From: Treponema sp. UBA4307
Lineage (GTDB): Bacteria; Spirochaetota; Spirochaetia; Treponematales; Treponemataceae
Direction of reading: 5' to 3'
DNA length: 64,000 nt
Assembly: GCA_002394685.1 (NCBI GenBank)
Contig: DGUP01000051.1
Location: 62,001 to 126,000, forward strand
Shown: positions 28,183 to 37,273 of the stretch, piece after piece
Position numbering within the stretch: position 1 is the first letter of the stretch
Layout: every line of letters starts with the position of its first letter
The notes under the pieces: model-generated
Database searches by the model: none
Seen by the model: only the letters and a program-made list of their open reading frames with translations
What the model was told of the DNA's origin: nothing
Program-made: the position numbers and the translations under genes

Positions 28183-29388
28183 TTAAGAAATTGAACTATA
28201 AATGATATTACGATATTTCCTTCTTAAAACAGGATCGCCGCCTTCCTTAATTTGCTGCATATAAACAACCATCAGCTCTTCCTTAGGATCAATAAGGAAA
28301 TAAGTTCCTGCAAGACCGTCCCAGCCAAATTCCCCCACAGACCCCAGACCTGACATTTCCGGATGCAGCATAACCCTCATTAAATTTGCATAACCGTACC
28401 CCTGATCCGCCAGCCAGTAAGATTTCATCTGCTTTTCATTTAATTGACTGATTCCAAAATACTCGATTGTTTTTGGAGAAATAATCTGCTTATCTTCGAA
28501 TTTTCCGCCATTAATAAGCATATGGGCAAAATTCGTATAATCTTCCAGAGTAGAGTAGAGGTAACCACCCCCAGACTGAAAAATCACTTCCTGAGTAGGA
28601 TCTGTCTGACCAAGCCAGGCCAGCATTTCAGGACTAACGTCTTCAAGATGCCCGTCTTCTTTTCTGGAATAAGGCTTCATCCAGCGGCTCATCTTTTCTG
28701 CAGGAATATGAAACCAGGTATCCTGCATTTTTAAAGGCTGGAAAATTTCCTTCCGCAGAAACTCACCGAAATTCATACCGGAAGCTTTTTCAATTACAAT
28801 TCCCAGAATATCAGCGCTTGTTCCATACAGCCAGTCTTCTCCCGGTTCAAAAGCAAGCGGTGCCAGGGCTAATTCAACAGCAACTTTTGTATTGTCAAAC
28901 TTTTCACCCCCTGCAATGCGCCTTTCCATATCAGATTGAACATCATTAACCTCGTTAAAAGGTTCGCAGGGATTCGGGTACATCATTCCTGAAGTCATAT
29001 TCAGCAGATCGCGGATTTTAACATCTTTTCCACAGGGTCTGAGCAAATTTCCGCGACTGGACTTCTTTAAATTTTCCTTGCCATATTCCTTTTCATTTTC
29101 TTTAACAATTACAGTTTGATTTCTGGCACAAATTTCAGGAATATACCTGCTTACCGCTTCTTCAAGATCAATCACTCCTCTTTCAAGAAGAATCATGGCA
29201 GCCACAGAAGTAATTGGTTTTGTCATTGAATAAATCTTAAATATAGAACGAGGTTTTGCATTTCCATAAAAATTTTCAAAAACCACTTTTCCCTTATGTT
29301 CAACGTGGATTGAAGCATCCTTTATTTTATTCAGACTAATTTCTTTAGCGAATAAATCATCCAGCTCTTTTAACTTTGAATAATTCAT
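28183..29388 (-). CDS. Serine beta-lactamase-like hydrolase / esterase
   Basis: Class C beta-lactamase fold. The SxxK motif S54-M-T-K57 is in SIFKIYSMTKPITSVAAMILLE; YGTSADILG supplies the Tyr motif; GGGYLYSTLEDYTNFAHML and WDGLAGTYFLIDP match the C-terminal part of EstB/LACTB-like enzymes. There is no signal peptide, so it is probably a cytoplasmic esterase or peptidase, not an antibiotic-degrading enzyme. ATG at 29388 is chosen because GGAG lies 6 nt upstream; the ATG at 29394 touches that site. Length 401 aa is normal. Confidence 0.85.
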   Translation of the reverse strand: MNYSKLKELDDLFAKEISLNKIKDASIHVEHKGKVVFENFYGNAKPRSIFKIYSMTKPITSVAAMILLERGVIDLEEAVSRYIPEICARNQTVIVKENEKEYGKENLKKSSRGNLLRPCGKDVKIRDLLNMTSGMMYPNPCEPFNEVNDVQSDMERRIAGGEKFDNTKVAVELALAPLAFEPGEDWLYGTSADILGIVIEKASGMNFGEFLRKEIFQPLKMQDTWFHIPAEKMSRWMKPYSRKEDGHLEDVSPEMLAWLGQTDPTQEVIFQSGGGYLYSTLEDYTNFAHMLINGGKFEDKQIISPKTIEYFGISQLNEKQMKSYWLADQGYGYANLMRVMLHPEMSGLGSVGEFGWDGLAGTYFLIDPKEELMVVYMQQIKEGGDPVLRRKYRNIIYSSIS

Positions 29389-29445
29389 CTTCATCTCCAG
29401 ATTTGATTTTAATTCTGCGGAAAAAAAATTCTATCTCATAAATTA

Positions 29446-29475
29446 TAGACTTTTTCTTCAATTAATAATTATATT
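29446..29475 (+). promoter_or_regulatory. Promoter of the TPR lipoprotein gene, leaderless spacing
   Basis: TAGACT (29446-29451), 18-nt spacer, TATATT (29470-29475); the ATG at 29482 follows 6 nt later. No Shine-Dalgarno. Confidence 0.45.
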
Positions 29476-29481
29476 TTCTAC

Positions 29482-30180
29482 ATGGATTTTACAAAAAAAA
29501 TATTTAGCGGTTTTATTAACAAAAAACACAGATGTATGCCTGCAATTTTTTTACTGGCACTTATTTTATCAGGACTGTCTTTTTCCTCATGCGTAGTTCC
29601 TGCAGGAGACCTGGATATTCAGCAGGGCGCACGTTATTTTCAGAAAAAGAAGTTTGATGAAGCCCGCCACTGTTTTGAAATGGCCCTGGAAGAAGAATGT
29701 ACTTTCCCAAAAGAATCCGTTTATATTTATATTTCAAACTGTTATTCACAGCAGGAAGATTATGATTCAGCAATTGAATGGAGGGAAAAGGCCCTTGAAA
29801 TCAGCCCGGACGCAGATAATCTTCTTCAGCTGGGAATGATTTACAGAGTTAAACTTGATGATGATAAGGCTGAAGAATATTTTAAGAAGGCACTTGAATT
29901 AAATACAAGAAATGCCGCCGCCTACGCAAGCCTGGGCTCACTTTATATGACACACAACAGGACCGACGAAGCCATAGAAATGCTTGAAAATTCCCTGGAT
30001 ATTAATAATTTGTCTTCTATTGTTCATGCGGATTTAGCTGTTTGTTACGCCAGAAAGGGAATGGAAAAAGAAGCAATGGATGAGCTTCAGTGGGCTGCTG
30101 AGCATAAATTTGAACAGATTGCAGAATTTAAAGACCAGGTAATTACACTTTTAAACGAATTTGAAAATGATTCTGAGTAA
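29482..30180 (+). CDS. TPR-repeat lipoprotein
   Basis: After a 16-residue basic N-tail, the hydrophobic segment MPAIFLLALILSGLSFSSC forms a signal with relaxed lipobox (F-S-S-C). Mature residues 40-225 consist of about five tetratricopeptide repeats (GARYFQKKKFDEARHCFEMALEE, YDSAIEWREKALEISPD, DKAEEYFKKALELNTRN, TDEAIEMLENSLDINN, EKEAMDELQWAAEHKF). Likely a membrane-anchored periplasmic protein-interaction scaffold, partner unknown. Start choice is uncertain: ATG at 29482 lacks a Shine-Dalgarno but is placed for a leaderless message; ATG at 29536 would keep the signal. Confidence 0.8.
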   Translation: MDFTKKIFSGFINKKHRCMPAIFLLALILSGLSFSSCVVPAGDLDIQQGARYFQKKKFDEARHCFEMALEEECTFPKESVYIYISNCYSQQEDYDSAIEWREKALEISPDADNLLQLGMIYRVKLDDDKAEEYFKKALELNTRNAAAYASLGSLYMTHNRTDEAIEMLENSLDINNLSSIVHADLAVCYARKGMEKEAMDELQWAAEHKFEQIAEFKDQVITLLNEFENDSE

Positions 30181-30239
30181 ATATCCATTAAAATAATTAA
30201 AATATTTGTTTTTTTACTTAAAAAATTGTTTCAAATATT

Positions 30240-30267
30240 TTGCAATTTCCATAATATGCTTTATAAT
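30240..30267 (+). promoter_or_regulatory. Promoter of the methyltransferase gene, leaderless spacing
   Basis: TTGCAA (30240-30245), 16-nt spacer, consensus TATAAT (30262-30267), then 7 nt to the ATG at 30275. No Shine-Dalgarno. Confidence 0.55.
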
Positions 30268-30274
30268 CAATTGT

Positions 30275-31006
30275 ATGGAATATTTAAAAAATATTGTTGA
30301 ATATTACGATGAACTATACGTCGTAAGCGAGTCACAACAAAAGTTTTATGATGATTTGATAGATACTTTCCCAAAGCCTGTAAAGCTTCTGCGTACAAAC
30401 TGCGGAACAGGCTACTTTGAACACAGCCTTGCAAAAGAAGGCCTTGATGTAACAGGGATTGAAACTGACAGAGATTTGTTAAAATCTGCAAATCTCCGGA
30501 GACGCAACCAGCTTATGGCTGTACGCTTCTTTGAAATGTCCACCCTGGATATGGCAAGATTTTTAGGAAAGGGCTTTTACAACATTATTTCTTCTCTTGA
30601 AAGCAGAATCTGTTTTACCCACGGAGAAACTTTAATCAAAAAGTTTTTCTTTGATGCTAAGCAGCTCCTTGCACCAGGCGGAATTCTTATTGTTTCCCTC
30701 ATCAACTTTAATAAATACAAGAATGGCGGAAAAATAGTTCTTGCTCCTAGAGAAAGTATCCGTACAAAGTTAAACACTCAATTAATCATTAATCCAGGAA
30801 AAGATTCAATTATTAATCAGACAATTGAAACTGGTAACGGTAGAATTCTTCCAATCCTTGAAGATTCAACTTTCTATCCTCTTACCCCTGATGAAATTCA
30901 GAAATTTGGTAAAGAAGCCGGTTTTAAACAAATTGAAATGTATTCAGATTTCAGTAAATCTCCATTCACTGGAACTGAAGATAATGTAATTGTAGTTCTC
31001 AGATAA
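30275..31006 (+). CDS. Class I SAM-dependent methyltransferase
   Basis: Rossmann-fold methyltransferase of unknown substrate. Motif I is VKLLRTNCGTGYFEHSLAKEG followed by DVTGIETD (acidic residue binding the SAM ribose). Motif IV is in FYNIISSLESRICFTHGE; the post-motif helix QLLAPGGILIVSLIN is typical. Length is 243 aa from ATG 30275 (MEYLKNIVEYYDELY), the normal beginning of such proteins. The longer frame from 30206 would add a hydrophobic AT-rich stretch overlapping the promoter and is rejected. It is a single gene ending at a shared terminator. Confidence 0.85.
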   Translation: MEYLKNIVEYYDELYVVSESQQKFYDDLIDTFPKPVKLLRTNCGTGYFEHSLAKEGLDVTGIETDRDLLKSANLRRRNQLMAVRFFEMSTLDMARFLGKGFYNIISSLESRICFTHGETLIKKFFFDAKQLLAPGGILIVSLINFNKYKNGGKIVLAPRESIRTKLNTQLIINPGKDSIINQTIETGNGRILPILEDSTFYPLTPDEIQKFGKEAGFKQIEMYSDFSKSPFTGTEDNVIVVLR

Positions 31007-31047
31007 TCTTATAGCTGCTAGACATAATACTTATTTAAAAACACAAA

Positions 31048-31079
31048 AGGCGCGGTTTTTGTACCACGCCTCTTTTTTT
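31048..31079. terminator. Terminator between convergent methyltransferase and ricT
   Basis: AGGCGCGG pairs with CCACGCCT (one mismatch), followed by eight or more T on the plus strand and A-rich on the other side. Confidence 0.8.
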
Positions 31080-32008
31080 TAGTTGATATGCCACCGGTTC
31101 TGATTATCTTTTGAAAAACGCTTTGCATTTACTTCAAGAAGACGACCATCTTCACCCATCATTTTTATCATTGATGTTATAAGATTTACTTCAGTTACCC
31201 GAAAATTTGTTCCATCATAAAACAGTTTGATTCCTTCATTTGGAAGTTTCTTACGGGCTTCTGCATACCAGTCAACTTCATAACTCAAGCAGCACAAAAG
31301 TCTTCCGCACTGGCCTGAAATCTTTGTAGAATTAAGGCTCAGATTCTGATCCTTTGCCATTCTGATACTTACAGGACGAAGTTTGTCGCTTACAGCATTA
31401 CAGCAGTATGGTCTTCCGCAAACTCCCAGTCCTCCGGTAATGCGGCTTTCATCACGAACACCAATCTGGCGCAGTTCAATACGCATTTTGAAAATTGAAA
31501 CCAGATCTTTAACCAGTTCACGGAAATCTACACGATTGTCGCTGGAGAAGAAAAAGAGTGCCTTTGGTTCTCCAACCAGGAAGTGAACAGTTACAAGTTT
31601 CATATCAAGATGATGCTGTTCGACTTTTTCACGGAATGTTTTAAAAGCATCCTTCTCTTTTTTTTCAAGATCTTCTGCATGACGAAGATCCTTTTCTTCA
31701 GCAATACGCTTTACGCATACAATATCGCTCTTTTTAATTCCAACCGGCTGTTTTGAAAGACCAAGGACAACAGCAAGATCATCCCCATAACGTGTAGGAA
31801 TGATTACTTTTTGTCCAGGCGTAAGTTCCATTCCATCCGGAACAGTTGCGTATATTCCTTCAAAAGAGTAAACCAGTTTTAATTTATATAATGTATCCGG
31901 AAAAATAAAAGTTTCCAGTTCACCGGAAGAATTTCCAACATCTTCATCTTCCAGCGCTCTTAAATCTTCGTTATTTTTATCAATGTCGTTTTCAAAAATG
32001 TCAGACAT
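31079..32008 (-). CDS. PSP1-domain protein, RicT/YaaT-like iron-sulfur regulator
   Basis: Homologue of Bacillus YaaT/RicT, part of a complex that affects RNA processing and signalling. The core shows GDDLAVVLGLSKQPVGIKK, MKLVTVHFLVGEPKALFFFSS and RQIGVRDESRITGGLGVCGRPYCC. Then comes ISGQCGRLLCCLSYE; the Cys clusters CGRPYCC and CGRLLCC are the likely iron-sulfur ligands and all are present. The N-terminal ~30 residues are acidic and variable. ATG at 32008 (MSDIFENDID) has GGAG upstream; the frame to 32020 is less likely. Next to a YaaR homologue, as in Firmicutes. Confidence 0.88.
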   Translation of the reverse strand: MSDIFENDIDKNNEDLRALEDEDVGNSSGELETFIFPDTLYKLKLVYSFEGIYATVPDGMELTPGQKVIIPTRYGDDLAVVLGLSKQPVGIKKSDIVCVKRIAEEKDLRHAEDLEKKEKDAFKTFREKVEQHHLDMKLVTVHFLVGEPKALFFFSSDNRVDFRELVKDLVSIFKMRIELRQIGVRDESRITGGLGVCGRPYCCNAVSDKLRPVSIRMAKDQNLSLNSTKISGQCGRLLCCLSYEVDWYAEARKKLPNEGIKLFYDGTNFRVTEVNLITSMIKMMGEDGRLLEVNAKRFSKDNQNRWHIN

Positions 32009-32046
32009 CAGTAACTCCAAACAATAGTATAATTAAAATTATAAAA

Positions 32047-32589
32047 TTAACTTGCCATCAAGTCTACTAACATTCCGCTGATTTCCTCAACTTTGGCCAA
32101 AAGATTCATGGGTGCCTTGTGATCCAGAAGAAAGGCTCTGGCTACAAAATCCAGCTCCTGATTGATGACCTGAATTTCGTAAGCAGGATCCCTGGGCTTT
32201 CTGTTTTTGCGGGAAAATCCTTTTCGCTGATGTTTTATGACTTCATAATTATTTTTAGAAATATATCTTAAAAACTGCGACACCTTTTTGCGGTAATTTG
32301 CAAAACTGTCTGCCGACTGCTTTTCCTTTAATTCATCAGCGGCAATATCTGCAGCATCCTTTAAAAAAACAACCGCTTCTTCTTCAGACATTTCTGCAAT
32401 TTCTACAGGTAGGCCTTCTTCAAGCAGGGTTGCTTCTGCATAAGTTTTTTCAAGAGTGGATGCAAATTTGCTTTTTTTGACGTTTTCTTTTTTTTCAGAT
32501 TTATTAGCTGAGGAGATTTGTGCTTTTGCGGCTTCCTGAGCGGCCTGAAAATAAAGGCTGGAACTGCCCAGTGCGTCAATTGATTCCAT
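32047..32589 (-). CDS. YaaR-family (DUF327) protein
   Basis: 180 aa. The C-terminal half contains the DUF327 pattern: FANYRKKVSQFLRYISKNNYEVIKHQ, then YEIQVINQELDFVARAFLLDHKAPMNLLAKVEEISGMLVDLM. The N-terminal part is a charged, probably disordered tail. The function of YaaR is unknown, although it is often encoded beside YaaT; here the two are neighbours (38 bp apart), which supports both calls. Cytoplasmic. It follows the bactofilin gene by 5 bp. Confidence 0.85.
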   Translation of the reverse strand: MESIDALGSSSLYFQAAQEAAKAQISSANKSEKKENVKKSKFASTLEKTYAEATLLEEGLPVEIAEMSEEEAVVFLKDAADIAADELKEKQSADSFANYRKKVSQFLRYISKNNYEVIKHQRKGFSRKNRKPRDPAYEIQVINQELDFVARAFLLDHKAPMNLLAKVEEISGMLVDLMAS

Positions 32590-32594
32590 TTGTA

Positions 32595-33125
32595 TTACCG
32601 TTTTTTTCCTGGTTTAGCAAAAAGACCTCTTGGCTTTTTAACCTGATTTTCATCAACATTTACATCATCCTGATCACTGGAATTCTGACCAGACTTTGAA
32701 TGATTTATGTTGCCAAAAATAGATTTTGAAACGATTGCAGTTTCATTCTGCCAGCGCTCCTGCGCTTCCTTGTATTCATTTTCATTAGAAAGGGCAATGC
32801 AGTGACCGTTCAAAATAATATTGTCATCTGCGTTAAATCTTCTGGTCTGAATATCACCAATAATCGCACTATTAGAATGGATGGTTACGAACTCAGGAGC
32901 AATAATATTTCCTTTTACGATTCCACCGTCCACCGTTACAGATTTTGCAGTAATATTTCCCTTGATTCTGGCATTTTCTCCAACAATTACCTTTCCAGTG
33001 GTTTCCAAATCACCATCCAGGTCTCCATCAATTCTTGTGAAACCGTTAATCTTTAAATTTCCCTTAAATACTGAACCTTGTCCGAGAATACTGTTGATTG
33101 AAATATCATCGCTAAAAAATGCCAT
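32595..33125 (-). CDS. Bactofilin
   Basis: Polymer-forming cytoskeletal protein. The central ~100 residues form the bactofilin beta-helix with regular turns (SVFKGNLKINGFTRIDGDLDGDL, KVIVGENARIKGNITAKSV, GIVKGNIIAPEFVTIHSNSAIIGD). Flanks are short; the C-tail is polar and Lys-rich (VKKPRGLFAKPGKKR), perhaps for membrane or partner binding. It lies 9 bp after a membrane-anchored M23 peptidase gene, a pairing seen in other bacteria where bactofilin positions the enzyme to shape the cell. That role is inferred here. Confidence 0.93.
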   Translation of the reverse strand: MAFFSDDISINSILGQGSVFKGNLKINGFTRIDGDLDGDLETTGKVIVGENARIKGNITAKSVTVDGGIVKGNIIAPEFVTIHSNSAIIGDIQTRRFNADDNIILNGHCIALSNENEYKEAQERWQNETAIVSKSIFGNINHSKSGQNSSDQDDVNVDENQVKKPRGLFAKPGKKR

Positions 33126-33134
33126 CTTTCTGAA

Positions 33135-34148
33135 CTACTTTAAGTTAATATATTTTAATGGATCCACTACATCAGATCCAATATGAACTTCGTAGTGAAG
33201 GTGAGGACCTGTAGTCATACCTGTATCACCAATAGTACCAATAACCTGTCTCTGGGTTACTGTATCACCCTTTGAAACACGAACTGATGAAAGATGCGCA
33301 TAACGTGTGTAAATTCCGTGTTTATGTTTAAGGATGATAAAAATACCGAAGTCGTCACTGTAACCAACTGTTACTACCTGACCATTTGCTGTTGCTACAA
33401 CAGGATCTCCTGAACGCCATGTGGAAATATCAAGTCCCTTGTGAATGTACCAGGTCTGCTTGATAGGATGAAGGTTCTGACCAAATCCCATTGAAATGTG
33501 ACCAATACCATTCTTAACAGGCCAGATGCTTGGAATATCCTGAAAAAGGGTCCCCTGACTTTCAAGCATGCGTCCGATTTCTTCAACAGGCTCAACTGCA
33601 CTGTCAAGATAAGCAGTCAGCTGACGAATATCTGTTGTTTCCCTGAGGGTTCCTGAAGTAATGTCCTGTGTATTAAAAAGAGAAGAAAGGTCACTGTTGG
33701 CATCATCTGAAACTGCTGTCGTATTTGACTGTTCAATTCCCAGCATTGAAAGTGACTGACTGAGGGATGACTGAAAACTTTTTGCTGTCTGAAGAAGAAT
33801 ATTTGTTTCATCACGAAGTTCATCCAGACTTGCCATAGTATCGTGGTTTTCTTCACGAAGTCTTTTGATTTCTACTGTTGCTCCAATATTACGCTGATTA
33901 AAATAAAAAAATGAACCAATGACTCCCGCAAAAATTATGATTCCAAGAGTGAGGGCAAAAACATTTGTCTGAATATTGAAAACCTTACCTTTGGAATGAG
34001 GCACAATCATCACTGTTAATTTCTGATCAAAAATTTTAAATACACGAAGAAAGAAGCGGCCAATTCTGGTAAACATATAACCAATGCCGTGCATTACATT
34101 CGATCCAAAACTTCTTTCAATGTATCTGCTTCTGCGTGAACGTGCCAA
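33135..34148 (-). CDS. Membrane-anchored M23 peptidase (LytM domain)
   Basis: Murein endopeptidase or amidase regulator. A basic cytoplasmic start is followed by one membrane helix (VFALTLGIIIFAGVIGSFFYF), a coiled-coil (IKRLREENHDTMASLDELRDETNILLQ) and a C-terminal LytM domain. Zinc ligands are intact: HKGLDI (H and D), the HLS of YTRYAHLSSV, and GPHLHYEV. The start is the TTG at 34148, which has AGGAG 7 nt upstream and lies just inside the best promoter's transcript; the longer frame to 34205 would begin within the -35. First gene of the M23-bactofilin-yaaR-ricT operon. Confidence 0.93.
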   Translation of the reverse strand: MARSRRSRYIERSFGSNVMHGIGYMFTRIGRFFLRVFKIFDQKLTVMIVPHSKGKVFNIQTNVFALTLGIIIFAGVIGSFFYFNQRNIGATVEIKRLREENHDTMASLDELRDETNILLQTAKSFQSSLSQSLSMLGIEQSNTTAVSDDANSDLSSLFNTQDITSGTLRETTDIRQLTAYLDSAVEPVEEIGRMLESQGTLFQDIPSIWPVKNGIGHISMGFGQNLHPIKQTWYIHKGLDISTWRSGDPVVATANGQVVTVGYSDDFGIFIILKHKHGIYTRYAHLSSVRVSKGDTVTQRQVIGTIGDTGMTTGPHLHYEVHIGSDVVDPLKYINLK

Positions 34149-34175
34149 CGAAAAACTCCTAAATAGTATCTGCTG

Positions 34176-34205
34176 AGTATACCATTTATATTTATGTAAA
34201 GTCAA
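34176..34205 (-). promoter_or_regulatory. Promoter of the M23-bactofilin-yaaR-ricT operon
   Basis: Minus strand TTGACT (34205-34200), 18-nt spacer, TATACT (34181-34176). The predicted start is near 34169, 20 nt before the TTG start codon with its own Shine-Dalgarno. Confidence 0.6.
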
Positions 34206-34366
34206 ACAAAGACCTTTTTCTCTTCATTAAATATATATCACTGGTTAAACAAAAAAACGCCTCAAAAGTTACGCAGGAATTGATATATTTTATTTTTTAA
34301 AATTATTTTCTCTATCAAAAAAGAGGCTAAAAAGCCCGAAAGTACGCTACTTATTCTCTCTCTCCG

Positions 34367-34395
34367 TTGACTGTAATTTTTTTTAATTATATAAT
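34367..34395 (+). promoter_or_regulatory. Strong promoter of ppdK
   Basis: TTGACT (34367-34372), 17-nt spacer of AT-rich sequence, consensus TATAAT (34390-34395). The leader carries GGAGG (34414-34418) ahead of the ATG. The spacer and upstream T-tracts suit high expression. Confidence 0.75.
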
Positions 34396-34424
34396 TTTTT
34401 CACATATATATATGGAGGACATTA

Positions 34425-37250
34425 ATGGCTAAAACCAAATATGTTTATTATTTCGGTGACGGCGACGCAGAAGGCGATGAATCAATGCGCGCTGAACTTG
34501 GTGGAAAAGGTGCAAACCTTGCACAGATGGCAAAAGCTCCTTTGAGCCTTCCAGTTCCATCAGGATTTACAATTTCTACTGACGTATGTCAGGCTTACTA
34601 CAAGTTAGGCGAAAAGTACCCAGAGGGTCTCGATGTTGAAGTAAAGAAGTACCTTACAAAGCTCGAAAAGTCTATGGGCAAAAAACTTGGCGATGAAAAG
34701 GATCCTCTCCTTGTTTCAGTTCGCTCTGGTGCTGCTATTTCTATGCCAGGTATGATGGATACAATTCTTAACCTGGGTCTTAACGACAAGTCAGTTCTTG
34801 GTCTTGCAGCAAAGACAAATAACGAACGTTTCGCATGGGATGCTTACCGCCGCTTTATTCAGATGTTCGGTAACGTTGCAATGGGTATCGATCATGATAA
34901 GTTCGAAGAAGTTATTGATTCAGTAAAAGCTCACCGTGGCATCAAAGAAGATACAGACCTTAACACAGAAGAACTCAAGGAAATCGTATCAAAGTACAAG
35001 GTTCTCTATAAGAACTCAAAGACAGATAGAAAGCCTGCTGGTGAAGAATTCCCACAGGATCCAGAAAAGCAGATGTGGAAGGCAATTGGTGCAGTATTCG
35101 GTTCTTGGATGAACCCACGCGCTATTACTTACCGCAAGCTCAACAACATCAAGGAAGGCGCTCTCAAGGGTACAGCCGTAACAGTTATGGCAATGGTATT
35201 CGGTAACAAGGGTGACACATCTGGTACAGGTGTATGTTTCTCTCGCGATCCTTCTACTGGTGAAAATGTATTCATGGGTGAATACCTGATGAATGCTCAG
35301 GGTGAAGACGTTGTTGCTGGTATTCGTACACCACAGCACCTGTCACAGCTCGAAAAGACAAATCCAAAGATTTACAAGCAGCTCTGCACAATCCGCGCTC
35401 GCCTCGAAAAGCACTACCACGATATGCAGGATATGGAATTTACTGTTGAAGAAGGAAAGCTCTTCATGCTCCAGTGCCGCAACGGTAAACGTACAGGTCC
35501 AGCAGCTGTTAGAATGGCAGTTGAAATGGTTGGCGAAAAGCTCATCACAAAGGAACAGGCTCTTCTCCGCGTAGAACCAGAACAGCTTGATCAGCTTCTC
35601 CACCCACAGTTCGATGCTAAGGCTCTTAAGTCAACACAGCCAATCGCATCTGCACTCAACGCTTCTCCAGGAGCTGGTGCAGGTAAGATCGTATTCACAG
35701 CAGATGAAGCTGTAGAATGGTCAAAGGCTGGCGAAAAGGTTATCCTCGTTCGCAAAGAAACATCTCCTGATGACATTGCCGGTATGGCAGCAGCTCAGGG
35801 TATCCTTACTTCAACAGGTGGACGTACATCACACGCAGCTGTAGTAGCTCGTGGTATGGGTACACCATGTGTTTGTGGATGTGCTGCAGTTCAGTTCGTT
35901 GGTGCAGACAAGATCAACATCAACGGTAAGATCTTCAAGAAGGGTGATGAAATCTCTATCGATGGATCTAAGGGTAACGTATATGCAGGTCTTATCCCTG
36001 TAGTTCCAGCTACAATTTCTGGTGACCTCCAGACATTCCTCGGCTGGGCAGATGAAATCCGCAACAACTCAGTTCGCAAGACAGCTTCTGGCAACACAGT
36101 TAAGGGATTCGAAGTTCGCGCTAACGGTGATACACCACAGAACGCAAAGGACGCATTCCGCTTTGGTGCAGCAGGTATTGGTCTTTGCCGTACAGAACAC
36201 ATGTTCTTCGACGAACCAAAACTTACAGCATTCCAGAAGATGATTATTTCTGATTCAACAGAAGAAAGAAAGGCTAACCTTGCTAAGATTCTTCCATACC
36301 AGGAAAAAGACTTCTATGAAATCATTAAGACAATGGAAGGTAGACCAGTAACAATCCGTCTCCTTGACCCACCTCTTAACGAATTCATCCAGGCTGAAGA
36401 TGAAAAGCAGCTCAAGGAACTTTCAAAGAAGCTCGGCGTAGACAGAAAGACTCTCGAAAAGAAGGTATTCGCTCTCGACGAACACAACCCAATGCTCGGA
36501 CACCGTGGTTGCCGTCTCGCTATCACATATCCAGAGATTTACGAAATGCAGGTTGAAGCTATTGCTCTGGCAACAGCAAGACTTGAAAAAGAACATGTTA
36601 AGCACAATGTTCAGATCATGATTCCAAACGTAACAGCTGTAAACGAACTTAAGCAGATCCGCGAACAGTCTGAAGCTGTTATTGCTAAGGTTAACAACGA
36701 AAAGAAGGTTAACCTCAAGTTTGAAATCGGTACAATGATTGAATTCCCACGCGCTGCTCTTACAGCTGACAAGCTCGCAGAAAACGCTGCATTCTTCTCA
36801 TTCGGTACAAATGACCTTTCACAGACAACATTCGGCTTCTCTCGCGATGACTACTCTAAGTTCATCGATTCTTACCTCGATCAGAGAATTCTCGATGAAG
36901 ATCCATTCAAGACACTTGATCCAGATGGTCCAGGCGCTCTTATGGAAATCGCTGAAGCTAAGGGACGTTCTGTAAACAAGGATCTTCACCTTGGTATTTG
37001 TGGTGAACACGGTGGTGACCCAGCTTCTATCGCTCTCTGCTACAAGCTCGGTTTGAACTACGTTTCTTGTTCTCCATTCCGCGTACCACTCGCACGTCTT
37101 GCTGGTGCTCAGGCTGTTATTAAGTCAAAGACAGCTACAAAGGCTCCTGCTAAGGCTGCAAAAAAGACAACAACAGCTAAGAAGTCTACAACTGCTGCAA
37201 AGAAGACAACTTCTACAGCAAAAAAGGCTACAGCTAAGAAGTCTAAGTAA
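34425..37250 (+). CDS. ppdK: Pyruvate, phosphate dikinase with Lys/Ala/Thr-rich tail
   Basis: Interconverts PEP + AMP + PPi and pyruvate + ATP + Pi; key to PPi-based glycolysis in anaerobes. The nucleotide-binding domain (1-340) includes LGGKGANLAQMAK and MPGMMDTILNLGLND. The phosphohistidine domain has GGRTSHAAVVARGMGTPCVCG with His470 as the carrier. The PEP-binding domain includes LGHRGCRLAI, FSFGTNDLSQTTFGFSRDD, GICGEHGGDP and YVSCSPFRVPLARLAGAQA. The enzyme ends near residue 899. Residues 900-941 are an extra tail of 15 Lys, 11 Ala, 11 Thr, 4 Ser and 1 Pro, like histone H1. Codon use is strongly biased (CTC, AAG), suggesting very high expression. Confidence 0.97.
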   Translation: MAKTKYVYYFGDGDAEGDESMRAELGGKGANLAQMAKAPLSLPVPSGFTISTDVCQAYYKLGEKYPEGLDVEVKKYLTKLEKSMGKKLGDEKDPLLVSVRSGAAISMPGMMDTILNLGLNDKSVLGLAAKTNNERFAWDAYRRFIQMFGNVAMGIDHDKFEEVIDSVKAHRGIKEDTDLNTEELKEIVSKYKVLYKNSKTDRKPAGEEFPQDPEKQMWKAIGAVFGSWMNPRAITYRKLNNIKEGALKGTAVTVMAMVFGNKGDTSGTGVCFSRDPSTGENVFMGEYLMNAQGEDVVAGIRTPQHLSQLEKTNPKIYKQLCTIRARLEKHYHDMQDMEFTVEEGKLFMLQCRNGKRTGPAAVRMAVEMVGEKLITKEQALLRVEPEQLDQLLHPQFDAKALKSTQPIASALNASPGAGAGKIVFTADEAVEWSKAGEKVILVRKETSPDDIAGMAAAQGILTSTGGRTSHAAVVARGMGTPCVCGCAAVQFVGADKININGKIFKKGDEISIDGSKGNVYAGLIPVVPATISGDLQTFLGWADEIRNNSVRKTASGNTVKGFEVRANGDTPQNAKDAFRFGAAGIGLCRTEHMFFDEPKLTAFQKMIISDSTEERKANLAKILPYQEKDFYEIIKTMEGRPVTIRLLDPPLNEFIQAEDEKQLKELSKKLGVDRKTLEKKVFALDEHNPMLGHRGCRLAITYPEIYEMQVEAIALATARLEKEHVKHNVQIMIPNVTAVNELKQIREQSEAVIAKVNNEKKVNLKFEIGTMIEFPRAALTADKLAENAAFFSFGTNDLSQTTFGFSRDDYSKFIDSYLDQRILDEDPFKTLDPDGPGALMEIAEAKGRSVNKDLHLGICGEHGGDPASIALCYKLGLNYVSCSPFRVPLARLAGAQAVIKSKTATKAPAKAAKKTTTAKKSTTAAKKTTSTAKKATAKKSK

Positions 37251-37273
37251 GTTTTAATTAACTTATGAATAAT

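Noticed and set aside
35016..36605. Several minus-strand ORFs inside ppdK
   Set aside because: They result from the strong codon bias of ppdK (few antisense stops); no start signals or recognisable proteins.
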